Shown here piece after piece: positions 45,930-57,002 of a stretch of 64,000 bases of DNA (within the stretch, counting starts at the first letter, position 1; every line of letters starts with the position of its first letter). This stretch comes from Cyanophora paradoxa. Taxonomy: Eukaryota; Glaucocystophyceae; Cyanophorales; Cyanophoraceae. The position numbers and the translations under genes were made by a program. The notes under the pieces were generated by a model. That model was not told the origin of the DNA. It was given only the letters and a program-made list of their open reading frames with translations, and made no database searches. Where the stretch lies: assembly GCA_004431415.1 (NCBI GenBank), contig QPMI01000564.1, positions 208,570 through 272,569 of the forward strand, written 5' to 3'.

Positions 45930-46640
45930 TAACTGGCGCGGAGCTCGCCAATCAACTGAAGGCGAAAGTCGACGTGTTCCTCCGTGCACCGGCGCAGCGT
46001 GAGGAGCTCCAACAGAAGTGCAGCTCCCTGGAGCGGGAGCTCCCTGATCTGCGGTGGGCCAACAGGGAGAAGCAGCGGCAGATCGCTCAACGGGAGGAGA
46101 AGATCGCTCAGCTGGAGAAGGAGATGATGCAGCTCAACGCCAGTCTGGTGAGCCCGCCGGCCGCCGCGCCGCCCGCGCCGCCGGCGCCCGCAATGCGCTG
46201 CTGACGGCGGTCCCTCCGGCGCCCGCAGAGAGCGACTCGGGTCAAAAACCTCGAAGAGGAGTGCGAGGAGCTGCAGAACCAGAACGCTGCGCTGCAGACG
46301 AAGGTGGATGACTTGGAAAACAAGGTCCGCGATTGCCCACACGCGTGCGTGCGCCCGCTGGCGCGTAACGCGGCGCGGCGCAGGTCTCAAGGATGAAGAG
46401 GAATTGGGACTTGGAGTTGGAGCGTGAGGCGAAGGTGTGGCGGAAGGAGGAGCGCATGTACATAAAGGAGGTGGAGGAGCTGGAGGCCGTTATCGAGTAT
46501 CTCTACATGAGGGACGTGCTCATGCGGGAACCCCGGGGCCTAGGGTCGCAGGGTGGGTCGCCGCGGTCCAGCAGCTACACGCTGCTGTGCCGCCGGAGAC
46601 GTCGCCTTTCGAGGCGCCCGCCATCGGGCGCTAGCCCCGG
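45930..46640 (+). CDS. Coiled-coil region in shifted frames
   Basis: Three consecutive frames encode coiled coil: REELQQKCSSLERELPDLRW and REKQRQIAQREEKIAQLEKE (45974-46204), NLEEECEELQNQNAALQTKV (about 46245-46330) and REAKVWRKEERMYIKEVEEL (46393 on). They probably form one coiled-coil protein split by indels or short introns. Exact limits uncertain. Confidence 0.35.
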
Positions 46641-46814
46641 CCCGCTCGCTTCGTCCTGCATAGCTAGAGCTCTCATCGGATGAGAAAAATTTGTGTTCCT
46701 TTTGCGCATGCGTCGCCCACACGACAGCCGGGCGGGGACGCGGGGCGCGGCTGGGTTGGCTAACTGTGCGTGCATCCGGAGCCTCCGAGCAAGCCTAGCC
46801 TATAAGCTCGGCGA

Positions 46815-46966
46815 CGCTGAGCTAGGTGCGCCCGGCGCGCCTGGTAATCTGCTCGGGAAGGTCGGAACGGCTTGGGCACGGAACCGGGGTCGGCCGCAAA
46901 GGCGGACCGTGCCAGACCCAATCGGCGCTGAGCTACGCCGGCGCGCCTGGTAATCTGCTCGGGAAG
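46815..46966 (+). repeat. Direct repeat of about 41-46 bp
   Basis: CGCTGAGCTA followed by GGCGCGCCTGGTAATCTGCT and CGGGAAG occurs at 46815-46860 and 46926-46966. No tRNA-like fold or gene is apparent. The rest of 46684-48169 is GC-rich with no gene I can support. Confidence 0.7.
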
Positions 46967-48169
46967 CTCGGGATGAGTCAAGGCCTCGCACCTGGGGCTG
47001 GCAATCCATGCACTGCGGCAAGCAGCCGCTGCCCCCACCGACCTCGTCTCGCAGAAGCGGGTCACGGAGATGAAGGAAGACCGCGTGAAGCGCCGCGGGC
47101 GCTCTCGTGGCATGCCGGGCCGGGCCGGGCGTATGCGTACCCGGTTGGCCAGCGGAGGAAACTCGGCTGACTGAGCGGCTCGCGCTTTCGACAACGTGGC
47201 ACTGTGGCACTGTAGTACACCTGGCGAGGCGCACGCCGCGACAACGATTCGGCGAGGCGCACGCCCTCGCCCGCGAACTTGGAACATACGCACGCCTGCC
47301 CTGGATCGCGGACCGAGCCTCGGAGACTTCCGCCCTCTCCGAGGCTCATGGCTGAAGCTGCGATAGCATGGTGCCGGCTGGCTGAGGCCGCCCGTGCCGG
47401 AGCAGCTGCAGCCGGGGCCAAGTGGCTGGCCGGCGCCTTAAGCGCGCGGCTGCACTGCGAGCGGGGAGCTGGGCTCGCTGTCGGCGGCAATCTTATCCGC
47501 TCTCAAGGTTTCGCAAGGCTGCGAGCGCGCGGCGACCCCCGGTATCGCGTTCGCAATTTTTGATCTGCCAGGGAATCTGCACTCCGAGGCTTGCGATTGA
47601 AGCACGGCAGCCTCGTATCTTGATTAGAACTTTTTATTCAAGATGTAGAGGCGTCACACGGCGTTATTTAGTGCCCTGCACAAAGCCCCCGCGATGGGCC
47701 CATTTAACCCGTCATACCATATGACTCATCATACGCCTATACACTACGTTACAGCTAGTCTTCTGCTGACTTTTGGCCCTTCCAAATTGGGCCCATCGCC
47801 CCAGGAGCTGGGAGACATCGAAAAAAGCTTAGAGAACCTTTTTAAAGCACTATATAAGGCCTCCTATGCAGCTGCAGGGTCGGGGGAGGCCTTGTATGGC
47901 GCGAAAATAGGCTCCCGAGGCCCCCGGACTGCCAGAGTGTCCCGGAGGCCCCGACTGTCCCGCCAGGCGCCCCGCCCTGTCAGCCCGCCCCGCCAGCCCG
48001 CCCGCCACTCTCGGTAGTCACTGAGTGCCACGGTGCCACGGTGCCACGGTGCGCGCACGATAGCAGAATAACTAGTAAATCTGTCGTATTCAAGCCAGGT
48101 GCAGACTGCAGCTGGTGACTCTAGCTGCAGACATCGTCCGGCCGCGAGACGAGGACGCCGTCGCCGGCA

Positions 48170-48432
48170 GGGCGGCGACCGGCGGGGCGGGGCGGGGCCG
48201 GCGGGCGGGGGCGGGGGCGGCGGGCGGGGCGGGGCGGGGCGGGGCGGGGCGGGCGGGGCGGCGGGGCGGGGCGGGGCGGGGCGGGGCGGGGCGGGGCGGG
48301 GCGGGGCGGGGCGGGGCGGGGCGGGGCGGGGCGGGCGGGCGGGGCGGGGGCGGGGCCGGCGGGGCGGGGCGGGGGCCGGCGGGGCGGGGCGGGGGCCGGC
48401 GGGGCGGGGGCGGCTAACGGCGGGGCGGGGCG
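48170..48432 (+). repeat. GGGGC microsatellite, G-quadruplex prone
   Basis: About 260 bp dominated by GGGGC pentamers with GGGC and GGGGGCC variants. The plus strand has many runs of four G, the requirement for intramolecular G-quadruplexes. The long frames on both strands across it (Gly/Arg/Ala and Pro/Ala/Arg) are repeat translations. Confidence 0.9.
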
Positions 48433-48442
48433 GCTAACGGCG

Positions 48443-49219
48443 CTACGCTTCGTCGTCGGCATCGTCCGGCCGCGAGACGAGCACGCCGTCGCCGCGACGC
48501 AGGCGGCGGCGCTTGCACCGAGCAGCAGCAGCAGCCCCGTCCGCCTCCGCCGCCGCCTCCGCCGCCTCCGCCGCCGCCGCCGCCGCCGCCTGCTGCTGCC
48601 GGATGCGCACCCGCTGGAAGTGCTCCGCGCACTTGAAGAGATTGTCGCCGAAATGCTCCATCTGCCCCGCCCGCCGCTGCAAGGCCGTCACGTTGTCATA
48701 GAGAGGCTTGAAGGCCGCCTCCTCGTAGAGCCCGAGGGGTCCTGCCCGCAGAAGCGCGCCGTGCTGCGGTGCTTGCGGATCTCCGACCGCAGGTTAATGG
48801 CCTCGAGGAGGTTGTTGTGCGCCAGCGCGACCTCGAACTGCTCGTACAGCTGCTCGTGCTCGCGCATCCACGCGCGCGCGTACTCCAGCAACTGCTTGAG
48901 CTCGGCCAGCTTGTATGGCCTCACCGAGTCGCGCTCTATTGCGAGGTTGACCTCCAAAGCTGCCTGGTGGCGCCGCCTGATCTCATCCTCCTCCTCGAGC
49001 GCGCGCTCCTCGTCCGCCTTCATGCGCGCCCTGCGCTCGGCGCGCTGCCGCTGGTCCATCGCTCTCCGAGTCGCTGCTGTTGATCTCGATGACAGACGAA
49101 GTCATTGGGCGATTGCACGGCGCGTTGATGGTCTCCTCCTGGTCCTCCTCCTCGGACACGTAGTCAGCGGGCATATGCTTCGCTCCACAGCTAACATAGC
49201 TACACTGTCGATGCGACAT
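48443..49219 (-). CDS. Coiled-coil protein with Ala-rich tail (frameshifted)
   Basis: From ATG 49219 the frames encode an acidic leader with Cys (SHRQCSYVSCGAKHMP, YVSEEEDQEE), then a basic coiled coil (MKADEERALEEEDEIRRRHQ, KLAELKQLLEYARAWMREHE) and finally RVRIRQQQ followed by an Ala-rich run and a basic end. Two shifts (near 49050 and 48730) separate the parts. A host-type transposon accessory protein; function unknown. 49250-49576 holds no further gene I can support. Confidence 0.35.
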
Positions 49220-49576
49220 AGCTAACGCTTGAGGCTGCTTCAGGCCCACCAGCTGCAGGGCGTTCAGCTGGAGTTGGACGTTCAGCAGTTTGCGTACCCA
49301 GTCTGGGCATGCTCCCCTTGCTTAGCGCGTCATACCCATATCGACGAGCGAGCATCGCGGCCGGCAAGGACCGCGCGGGTGGACCAGCCGCTTCGCCTAA
49401 GGTAGCTATGCATCGCAATTGCGCATTATCGCGCATGCTGGGCTCGCCTGCTGCTCTTCGGCGCCTAACTGTCGCGGATGTGTATGCTTGCTCGCGGCGC
49501 TCGGAGCTGCCGCTTCCGCAGATGGCAGGGGAGGTACACGCGATCTTTTTTTCCGAGTTTTGAACCCGCCCGCGCG

Positions 49577-49996
49577 ATGCAGCGACCCATCGCGCCCCGT
49601 CCCGCGGCCCAGCCCGCGCCCCAAACGTTTCCAGCGCCCGCAGCAGTCGTTTTAGAGATGGCGGACGCGTCGGTCGCGTACCAGGCGCTTATGCGGATCA
49701 TCGCAGTGCTCACCCACAGCCGAAACGCCCACCTGGAACTGGAGGCGCGCGGCATTGCGTCTCCATTGTATCCGCATAGCTTAGCTTGCACGGCGGCGCT
49801 TCAAGAGGCCACCGCAGTGGCTGTGTTCCTCCAGTGCATCCTGCAGAGCCCTCCAGCTTCGCCACCCGGGTCGCCATCGGCTCCAGCGAGCCCGCAATCG
49901 CCTCAGATTAGCCCAGAGCAGCAGCAGCAGCGCGGTCGTCGCGCGTTCGGCGCCGACGTGGTATGCCGCTCATTCAAATTCGATGTCATGACTTGA
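49577..49996 (+). CDS. Unknown Pro/Ala-rich protein upstream of transposase
   Basis: 139 residues from ATG 49577 (MQRPIAPRPAAQPAPQTFPA). A helical core (VAYQALMRIIAVLTHSRNAH, then ALQEATAVAVFLQCILQ) is followed by a Ser/Pro-rich linker. It ends two bases before the next frame, so the two may be one protein with an indel. Confidence 0.4.
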   Translation: MQRPIAPRPAAQPAPQTFPAPAAVVLEMADASVAYQALMRIIAVLTHSRNAHLELEARGIASPLYPHSLACTAALQEATAVAVFLQCILQSPPASPPGSPSAPASPQSPQISPEQQQQRGRRAFGADVVCRSFKFDVMT

Positions 49997-49997
49997 C

Positions 49998-50681
49998 TTG
50001 CCCGCGCTTACGAGTGTATGCTCTCTGCCCGGCCGCGAGCAGACGAATGCAGTTCTTAATGAGGCGCCGAGCCCGGCGCCGCGGCCGGCCCCCGGCCCCG
50101 GCACCGCCCCGAAACGCGCTCGCGGCAAGGAAGATGTGCCGCCTGAGGAGCGGATCGTCCGCAAGGCGACGCTCAAAGCGCGCGACGAGCGCATCGCAGT
50201 GCTTGAGGCGGAGAACAAGAAGCTTAGGGAGGAGCACCAGTCGAAGCGCGCCAAGGTCCCGCGGACTTCGGCACAGCGTGCAGCGACCATCTCGCGCATA
50301 GCTAGGCAGGTCCCTGGGAAGGGATGCTCGGATACGTCCAGGCAGCGGCGCACGCGGTTCCTCCGCATGCTGCTCTCGACGATTCTAAACGCTGCGAGTC
50401 CGGACATCCAGATCCGCCTCCCCATGTTTAAAAAGAACTTCGCGAGGTACAAGGCGGGGCGGCGCGCGCGCAGGCATATGCATGCTTATCCAGGGCGCCC
50501 CAGGAACAAAGGAGAGGAGGAGGGCGCCTATCAGAAGAGGAGGGAGGCGCTGGAGGCGGAGGCACGCCGCCTCGTGAGCATCATCGGGCCACACGCAGTG
50601 CGCGTTATTATACATAAAAAGAGCTACCGAGAATCGTACTTTAATAGGCTACAAAATCGTTGGAGAAGAGCACCTTTCTGA
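49998..50681 (+). CDS. Basic leucine-zipper-like protein, putative transposase N-terminal module
   Basis: 227 residues. RDERIAVLEAENKKLREEHQ is a canonical leucine-zipper-type coil next to basic stretches; the C-terminal 100 residues (FLRMLLSTILNAASPDIQIR, then AVRVIIHKKSYRESYFNRLQ) look like a small helical DNA-binding domain. It is directly upstream of the DDE domain on the same strand, so it may be the DNA-binding part of the transposase. Confidence 0.45.
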   Translation: MPALTSVCSLPGREQTNAVLNEAPSPAPRPAPGPGTAPKRARGKEDVPPEERIVRKATLKARDERIAVLEAENKKLREEHQSKRAKVPRTSAQRAATISRIARQVPGKGCSDTSRQRRTRFLRMLLSTILNAASPDIQIRLPMFKKNFARYKAGRRARRHMHAYPGRPRNKGEEEGAYQKRREALEAEARRLVSIIGPHAVRVIIHKKSYRESYFNRLQNRWRRAPF

Positions 50682-50805
50682 ACCACCGTCCGCAGGCCCA
50701 ACGAGCCCTGGAAACGAGCAAATCGGGTCAGCTGCAAGTGAAGAAGGCGATGAGCATCGCCTGCAGGAAGCTGCGGGACACCTTCCCCGACTGCGAGATT
50801 CTAGA

Positions 50806-53126
50806 GTGGAAGGACCGCCACTGCATCTCGGACGTGCGCCCTTTCTCGAATGTTTTAACCCCCATCCCGTTCTAAACCGACCCGGGCAGGCGACGTACTT
50901 TGAGTTCACGAAGCTCCTCAAGAAGGCCCTGAAGAAGCACTTCGTGGGCTGCGAGCCTTCCTCCCGTCGAAGCACTGCATCACGAAGCTACGGGGCAAGG
51001 TCAACGATGACCTCGAGAAGGCGCGGCGCGCGCGCGCGGGGCGGGGTGAGGGACGAGGCTCACCGAGCGGTGCAGATCGTGCAGATCGTCGAAACAGCGG
51101 CGGGCGTCGGCGACGAGGAGAACAAGGGCAAGCCGGGCGTCATGCTCGAGCTCTTTGTGCCTCCGTCGAGCGCAGCGCCGGCGGCGGGCGGAGAGGCGGC
51201 AGCGCCGGCGGCGGGCGGAGAGGCGGCAGCGCCGCCGCCCCGCAGAGCTGTCACGCCGACGCCCGCCCTGTCGGCCCTCATCAGCGCTTTCGTCCCGCTG
51301 CACAAGCACAGGGGGAAGAAGATCAGACCTCGAGTCCGCCTGGCGGGCGACGGGACGATCGCGTTCCGCGGGAAGAGCGTCTCCACGACCGACGGCATGA
51401 CCTGCATCGTGGCAATCGTCGACGGCTACTACGTCATCGAGGAGGACGGGACGCAGGCGTACCACCCGCTGAAGGGCGTTCAGAGCTGCTACGCCCTCCT
51501 GCCCCTAATGCTCTTCGGCGGTAGCGACAGCGAGGAGAACCTGCGCCCACGCATCAAGCCCCTCGCCGACATGGTCGAGTACCTGAACGAGAACCCGCTC
51601 ACCCTGATCCCGGGTACGAGCACGACAAGCCCGTCGAGGTCGAATTCTTGGTGACGGGCGACTACAAGTTCCTCCGCGTCCTCCTCGGCTTCGACCTGTG
51701 CCCGCACTGCGATTCTGTCCACCGACGCGGGTCAGTTCGCCGAGTCACACGCGCTGAGATTCGGCATGGGGCTCACGTTACTGCAGGTCCGAGTGCTCGG
51801 CGGTCGAAGTCGTGCGCGCAGCAGGGCCGCGGGATCGGGACGGCCTCCCTCCAGCCAGCGAACAGAGAATCCGCACCCCCGAGCACGACGCCAACGCCCT
51901 CCTGCAGCCGCTCCCGAACAGCATGCTGCCCGTCGCTGCCGTCGAGGTGAGAAGCCCGCGACACCTCGCCTCAGCGGACGCCAACGCGCACCTCAGGTCC
52001 GGCTCGACGACGCCCTGCACGGCATCAAGAGCTGGGTGGCCGGGTTCTTCGTCTACTTCTTCCTCGCCCTCGCCTGTGGTGCCTCCGAGGACCAGCAGAA
52101 GCGCATCGAAGACCTGCAGCGTCATCTTCGCGATAAATACGCGCGGAACATCAAGTTCGAGAAGACCGAGAACGGGGCCACCTACAAGTTCTTCCAGAAG
52201 ATCTCCGCCAACACCGCCAAGAAGATCCTGGAGGACCCCGAGGCGCCCGACACCCTCTTCAGCATCTGCTTCGGCGACAGTAAGGAGAGCTGGAGCGAGA
52301 AGACGAGGGGCATGCACGAGATTTGGCAGCTCCGCCAGATCATCTACCAGTACGAGCGGAACATGAAGCCCGACGAGGAGGCGCGGCAGCAAGTTATCGA
52401 GGCCGTCGCCGAGCTCCAGGGCCTGATGGAGACACACTTCCCGTTATGGAAGATCTTCACACGCTACATGCACTCGACGCTTGCGCACCTCGCGTTCTGG
52501 GCGCGCGTCGACAACACGAACGCGCCCGGCCGTTGGAGCTGCGAGGTCATCGAGTCCTACATGGGCCTCCTTCGGCGCCTGCGACACACCGTCACGTCTC
52601 TCGGTGGCGGGTGGAACAAGGACCTCGACATGCTCAAGCAGATCATGACGCACCAGCGGCGGCGCCTGGCGCTGTGGATGCGGAACATGACGGAGGCGAG
52701 CGCCGGCGGGAAGGACGCTGCCCACGCCGAGTACGACGCGCCCGTCGCCGCCAAGGCCTGGCCAGATGGGCCCTTCATCCCCCGACCTGCGGCCCGTCCC
52801 CACCGGTCAGCGGCTATGCAGGGCGAAGGGGCGGCGGCGGCGCCGCCGGGGGCGAGGAGGTGGCAGCGGTGCCCCTGCCTGCGGACGAGGAGGAGATCGA
52901 CGAGGATATTGAGCTGCAGGAGGGGGATCCGGTGCCGGAGGACGAGGTGCCCGAGGAGAGCGGGGACGAGGAGGAGGAGGAGGAGGAGACCGCCGAGTAC
53001 GACGCCGAGGCAGAGGAGGAGGCGGAGGAGGAGATGGAGGCGGAGGATGAGGGCGCCAACATGCTCGATTTCGATGATAGGGCCCTAGCAGAGGTTCTAG
53101 CAGACGATCTAGCGGAGGGGAAATAG
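50806..53126 (+). CDS. DDE-type transposase, EnSpm/KDZ-like, broken frames
   Basis: Frames join in order. PRVRLAGDGTIAFRG (51330-51376) provides the first Asp; FLVTGDYKFLRVLLGF followed by CPHCDS (51648-51718) the second with its zinc knuckle; RLDDALHGIKSWVAGFF (about 51996-52050) the LH motif; and HSTLAHLAFWARVDNT, then CEVIESYMGLLRRLR (52470-52580) the helical region with the likely catalytic Glu. This order (GDG, sGD, CxxC, D-x-LH, then W/E helix) is that of the EnSpm/CACTA and KDZ transposase supergroup, by memory. The C-terminus is very acidic (EEEEEETAEYDAEAEEE) and ends at 53126. One or two short introns may account for some breaks. Confidence 0.55.
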
Positions 53127-53165
53127 ACGAAATGGATTTGGACCAGACATAGCGCACCTTGTAAC

Positions 53166-55194
53166 CTAGATAGTGCGATTCTCAGTAGCAGCTTCACGAC
53201 TTTGCCCTCTTGCGCGCCGCCACCGCGGCCGCGAGCTGTGCCGCGCGATCCTTCCTGCTGCAGGATTAGGCGAGCAAGTAGCCGAGCGGGGGCGAGGGGA
53301 GGGGGCGCACTTGGGGACCGAGGCGGATGCGGCGGGGGCAGGTAGGGCGGCAGCGGCCGGTGGGGCAGCAGCAGCAGGGGCCGACAGGGCGGCGACCGGC
53401 GGGGCGGGGGCGGGCGGGGCGGCGGCGGCGGCGGCCGGCAGGGCGGCGGCGGCGGGGGCCGGCGGGGCGGCGACGGCGGGGGCCGGCAGGGCGGCGGCGG
53501 CGGGGGCCGGCAGGGCGGCGGCGGCAGGTTCTGAAGGGGCTGCTTCGGGGACAGGCGGCGCCTTGGCGACGGTGTTGGCGCCGGCGCGGCACCGGCGCGG
53601 GCGCTTCACGGGACAGCCGCGAGGGGCCCCGCGAGGCTGGCGATGCGCTCGCCGTCGGGGCCGTACTCGTAGCTCGGAAGCTCGAGCGTGACGTGCCCAC
53701 CTTTCCTGCCCGAGCGCTTCGTGGCCACGATCCGACCGGGACCTGCCGCGCCCAAGGAGCAGAGCTTCGTAAGCGAGCGGCGCGGCGAGGGCGGGCCGGG
53801 CGCACGCTCGTCGAACTGGACGACGTCATGGGAGCCCGTGTGGCGCGGCACGATTAAGCCGCCGTACGCCTTCTCGACGGTGACGGTCTGCATCTCGCTG
53901 TGCTTCCGGATCGCCTTCCCGTCCGCGTCCCGCTTGCAGACGCGCTTGGACGCTTGCGCCACGCCGGAGGGACCGAGAACAGCTGCAAAGAGGTCGGAAA
54001 AAGAACAGCGAGCGGGAAAAAGGAAGCGGCTTCCACCAGCAGCGGTCTCGCGGTCCGGAAGCTCGATAACGAAGCGATTCGCCGCCGGCAGCTTGTCAAC
54101 CGGGATCGGCTGGCCCGTCTTCGGGTCGATGGGCGTGGCGACGTGCGCGACCTGCGCCACGATGTTCTCCTGCGATGCGCACCGTTAGAGGATAGGAAAA
54201 AGAACTTCGAACGAGTCATAAGAGCCGCAGACCAACATTGCCGGCCCGGCCACCGGGATCTTGACGTTGACAAGCTGCGTCCCGGTCTTCCGGCGCTTGA
54301 GGGCGTTCGCGGCGGCGTCCTGAAGGTAGCCAATCGCCTCCACGCGCTCCTCCGGCCTCGACAGCGGCCGGAGGAAGCACGCCATCTTCTTCTTCGCCAC
54401 TCGCTTGAGCCTCGCGTTGAAGGCGAGGGCGACGTCGAACTGGAAGGAGCCGTCGCCCGGGAACGTCATGATTTGCTTACAGACGTAGATGTGGGGATCG
54501 GCGTGGTTGAGGGCTTTGTACTCGTCCGCGGCCACCACCTTCGCGGGTGCGTGAACCTGCGCGCACGGGCATCGGACGCTGGAACGGGGCGCGGGCGCGG
54601 CGGGCGGACCGTCACGTTCGAGTAGTAGATGAGGTGGTTTGCGATGGCCACGGCTGCCTGCTCCCCGTCTGCCTTGATGATCACGCTGCCGAGCCCGCAG
54701 TCCTTCACATCGGAGTCCTCCGGGCGCACGAAGCGCCGAAGGATGACGCCGTTGACGGAGTAGTTGAAGTCGCCGCGCTTCGCCTTCGTCTGTGTTGGGA
54801 ACTCGCCCTCGACTCGCGCCAAAATCGTTTCACCTGGGCGCGGGAAATGGAAGGGCTTCGGGCGAACGACGCTGAGTTCTGGACACAGCTGGGTGTCTGA
54901 GCTAACTGAACAGATGACGAAGTCGCCAAGGCGAACGTGGTAGGCGCGGCCGCTGGTGTCCAGGCAGCGGACCGTTGCCGCGGGGTGCTCGCCCTTGAGG
55001 ATGTCGAGGTCAGGGAGCTTGGGCTCCTTCGCCTTGCGCGCCTGCTGAGTGATCTTGTTGACACGCTTCATGTTGCCCTTGCCGGCCCACGAGCTGCTGC
55101 TGTCGGGTCGCTTGCCGTGCCAGCGGTGCCGACGTCGGGCCTCGTCGAAGCCGTCATCCCAGAGGCTGGGTTCCTTTCGCTTTGACTGCTTCAT
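53166..55194 (-). CDS. Second large transposon gene, unknown
   Basis: Three frames read in order from ATG 55194 (MKQSKRKEPSLWDDGFDEAR): a beta-rich region (YHVRLGDFVICSVSS, FNYSVNGVILRRFVRPED), then YKALNHADPHIYVCKQIMTF, and a C-terminal region (RFVIELPDRETAAGGSRFLF, GGHVTLELPSYEYGPDGE). It ends in an Ala/Pro repeat tail (about 53270-53530). Breaks near 54540 and 54190 may be introns or indels; CTCCTGCGATGCGCACC near 54170 is not a clear splice site. Not recognised. Divergent transposon second genes often encode DNA-binding cofactors. Confidence 0.4.
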
Positions 55195-55438
55195 GCACGG
55201 CGGCGTGCAGGAATGCTCGCGCTCGGGCGTGCGCGATGGCGGGAAGCTAGCTAGTCCGGCCTAGCCGAGGGAAGCTGACTAGCAAGCCGGCCTGCTGACC
55301 GTTACTGTGACCGTTGTGGCCGCGTGTGTACGCCACTGTGTACGAGGCCAAGTTCGAGCTCAAGTTTGCGCTGGGCTAATTTCATTGGCGGAAGAAGTTA
55401 ACAATGGGCGGGGCGTGACGCAAACTCCGTTCAGTTTG

Positions 55439-55801
55439 AAACGTAAGACCATCACCAATATAAGCTCCCCCCGATTTGCAGTTAATAGCTCCCGACCTAG
55501 ATTCAAAAGAATAAGTAGACAGAGGATCTCCATAGCTATCTGGGTCTCCATAATGAGCAGAAAAGTTTGCATTTGTGACAAGTAGCTTAGTTGTCTTAAC
55601 TATTCCATTATTTTTATCACATCTGAGTTCTTGTAATCTCAGCTTGTGGGTGGAACCAAAGGTGTTCATTGTAGGTTGGACCTCTGTGGATTGGAGACCT
55701 TCCACATCATCAAAGGTAGCATGTTGCAGAACATGGTTTGCTGGTGCAGCTAATGAAAGCTGAGGTGTAATTATTCGTTCAAGTGGGGGTTGCTCAGCCA
55801 T
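55439..55801 (-). pseudogene. N-terminal half of the split fibre gene
   Basis: From ATG 55801: HATFDDVEGLQSTEVQ, LRLQELRCDKNNGIVKTTKL, then SGGAYIGDG. This is the conserved N-terminal domain of the fibre family (also at 55825, 57003 and 58051). The frame runs on to 55382 through transposon-derived codons (ERSLRHAPP). The C-terminal half is at 44087-44571. Confidence 0.8.
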
Positions 55802-55824
55802 TTTACATTAAAGGGATATATCTT

Positions 55825-56718
55825 TTATGGGGTTGGGTCATCAATTACATCTGGTTCCATGTAAAATCCTGTTGTGAATATATCAGCAACATTTACACCA
55901 CGAAGTGCTGATACAGCTGCTATATCTGTTCTCAGTCCCATAATCATAGTATTGTATACTCCCACCTCAGTGACAAACAGATCATAGGTAAATGTCAAAT
56001 TGTTATAAACACAATATCCTCTGCCAAAATGGTTCGAAGCTTGAACAAAGAATAAGTAGTTGTGACCTGGTTGATTATTATTGGCTCTACACATGGAAAG
56101 CATTGAAGTGGGAAGAGGAATATTTCTTCTTACTCGATCAGTTCCTGTAATGGAAACTAATTCCGAATTCTCAAGAGTTACAGAGGATGCAACATAGAAA
56201 TGCAAAAAAGGTTGCTGTGCAACAGGTGTGTAGAAACGAATTCGTTGTGGGTTCTCAGCATTTTGCTCTAGAGTATCTGGGACATCATTGTAGGAAACAG
56301 ATGAAGATAGCTGACCTGAAACTCTGCAGCCTCCACCAATAAAAGCTCCTCCTGATCTCACAGTAACAGCTGCAGAATTCTTATCGAAATCAAGGGCTTT
56401 CAGATCAACACTGTAAGCATCAGGACCTCCATTAGTAGGTTGGAAAAAGTTAGCATTTGTGACAAGAAGTCGAGTTGTTTTCACCACACCTGAGTTCTTA
56501 TCAGCTCTCAGCTCTTTAACTCGAATAATCGAATTCTTATCAAAGGAGTTACCATTGGAATTGGGTCTCTCTGTGGATTCTAAACCACGAACCTCATCAT
56601 TTACTTCATGCTGGCGAAAATGCATTGCAGGGGATCCAAGGGAATATATTGGGAGTTGAACTCGATTATATTCACCCATTGCTTCTTTTACTAAGAAGGA
56701 AAGAAAAATAATGTTCAT
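55825..56718 (-). CDS. Fibre/adhesin family protein
   Basis: 297 residues, intact. The N-terminal family domain (NDEVRGLESTERPN, IRVKELRADKNSGVVKTTRL, SGGAFIGGG) is followed by a beta-rich C-terminal domain (RIRFYTPVAQQPFLHFYVAS, GHNYLFFVQASNHFGRGYCV, LFVTEVGVYNTMIMGLRTDI) shared only with the split gene. Probably a trimeric virion fibre or baseplate component. A short hydrophobic run at the very start could act in membrane or capsid docking. Overlaps the next gene upstream by four bases. Confidence 0.6.
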   Translation of the reverse strand: MNIIFLSFLVKEAMGEYNRVQLPIYSLGSPAMHFRQHEVNDEVRGLESTERPNSNGNSFDKNSIIRVKELRADKNSGVVKTTRLLVTNANFFQPTNGGPDAYSVDLKALDFDKNSAAVTVRSGGAFIGGGCRVSGQLSSSVSYNDVPDTLEQNAENPQRIRFYTPVAQQPFLHFYVASSVTLENSELVSITGTDRVRRNIPLPTSMLSMCRANNNQPGHNYLFFVQASNHFGRGYCVYNNLTFTYDLFVTEVGVYNTMIMGLRTDIAAVSALRGVNVADIFTTGFYMEPDVIDDPTP

Positions 56719-56981
56719 TGTTCTTCTGTGACATTATTATACTCGATCGCTTTTTTCACAGTCCCCCTTTGGAATGCCTGTAAAACAATAGCCTCCTTTG
56801 AGGTTGGTATTTGGATACCAGCTGAGATGCAAGACTGTATCTCTTTCTGAACAATCTCATCAATTGCAATTCTCGCCCTGTTGTGGGCAGCATTATCAAT
56901 CCAATCCTGAACAGAAGCAGCGCAATATTCCATTCCCAATTTTTCAGTATCTGAGAGAACCACTTGGTAGATATTTGACAT
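56715..56981 (-). CDS. Small helical protein in fibre operon
   Basis: 88 residues (MSNIYQVVLSDTEKLGMEYC, then QSCISAGIQIPTSKEAIVLQ). Start/stop overlap with the fibre gene at 55825 (ATGA) suggests coupled expression. Possible fibre chaperone or connector; no family recognised. Confidence 0.5.
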   Translation of the reverse strand: MSNIYQVVLSDTEKLGMEYCAASVQDWIDNAAHNRARIAIDEIVQKEIQSCISAGIQIPTSKEAIVLQAFQRGTVKKAIEYNNVTEEQ

Positions 56982-57002
56982 CCTTACTTTATAAAGAGAA
57001 AA

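Larger units (their letters stand above)
44572..55438. mobile_element. 10.9-kb GC-rich DDE transposon inserted in viral fibre gene
   Basis: Bounded by the 8-bp repeat AACGTAAG (44564-44571 and 55439-55446), a probable target duplication. It interrupts one gene whose halves align to an intact paralogue with the expected spacing. Base composition is host-like. Contents: a DDE transposase with accessory ORFs (49577-53126, plus), a second large gene (53166-55194, minus), coiled-coil proteins and a GGGGC array. I see no convincing long terminal inverted repeats; the 8-bp duplication suits hAT or KDZ-type elements. 46684-48169 holds no gene I can support apart from a 41-bp direct repeat. Confidence 0.75.

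Noticed and set aside
46815-46966. tRNA-like sequence in the direct repeat
   Set aside because: No cloverleaf with proper arm lengths could be drawn, and no A/B box pair was found.
48099-48462. Gly/Arg and Pro/Ala frames over the GGGGC array
   Set aside because: Pure microsatellite translation.
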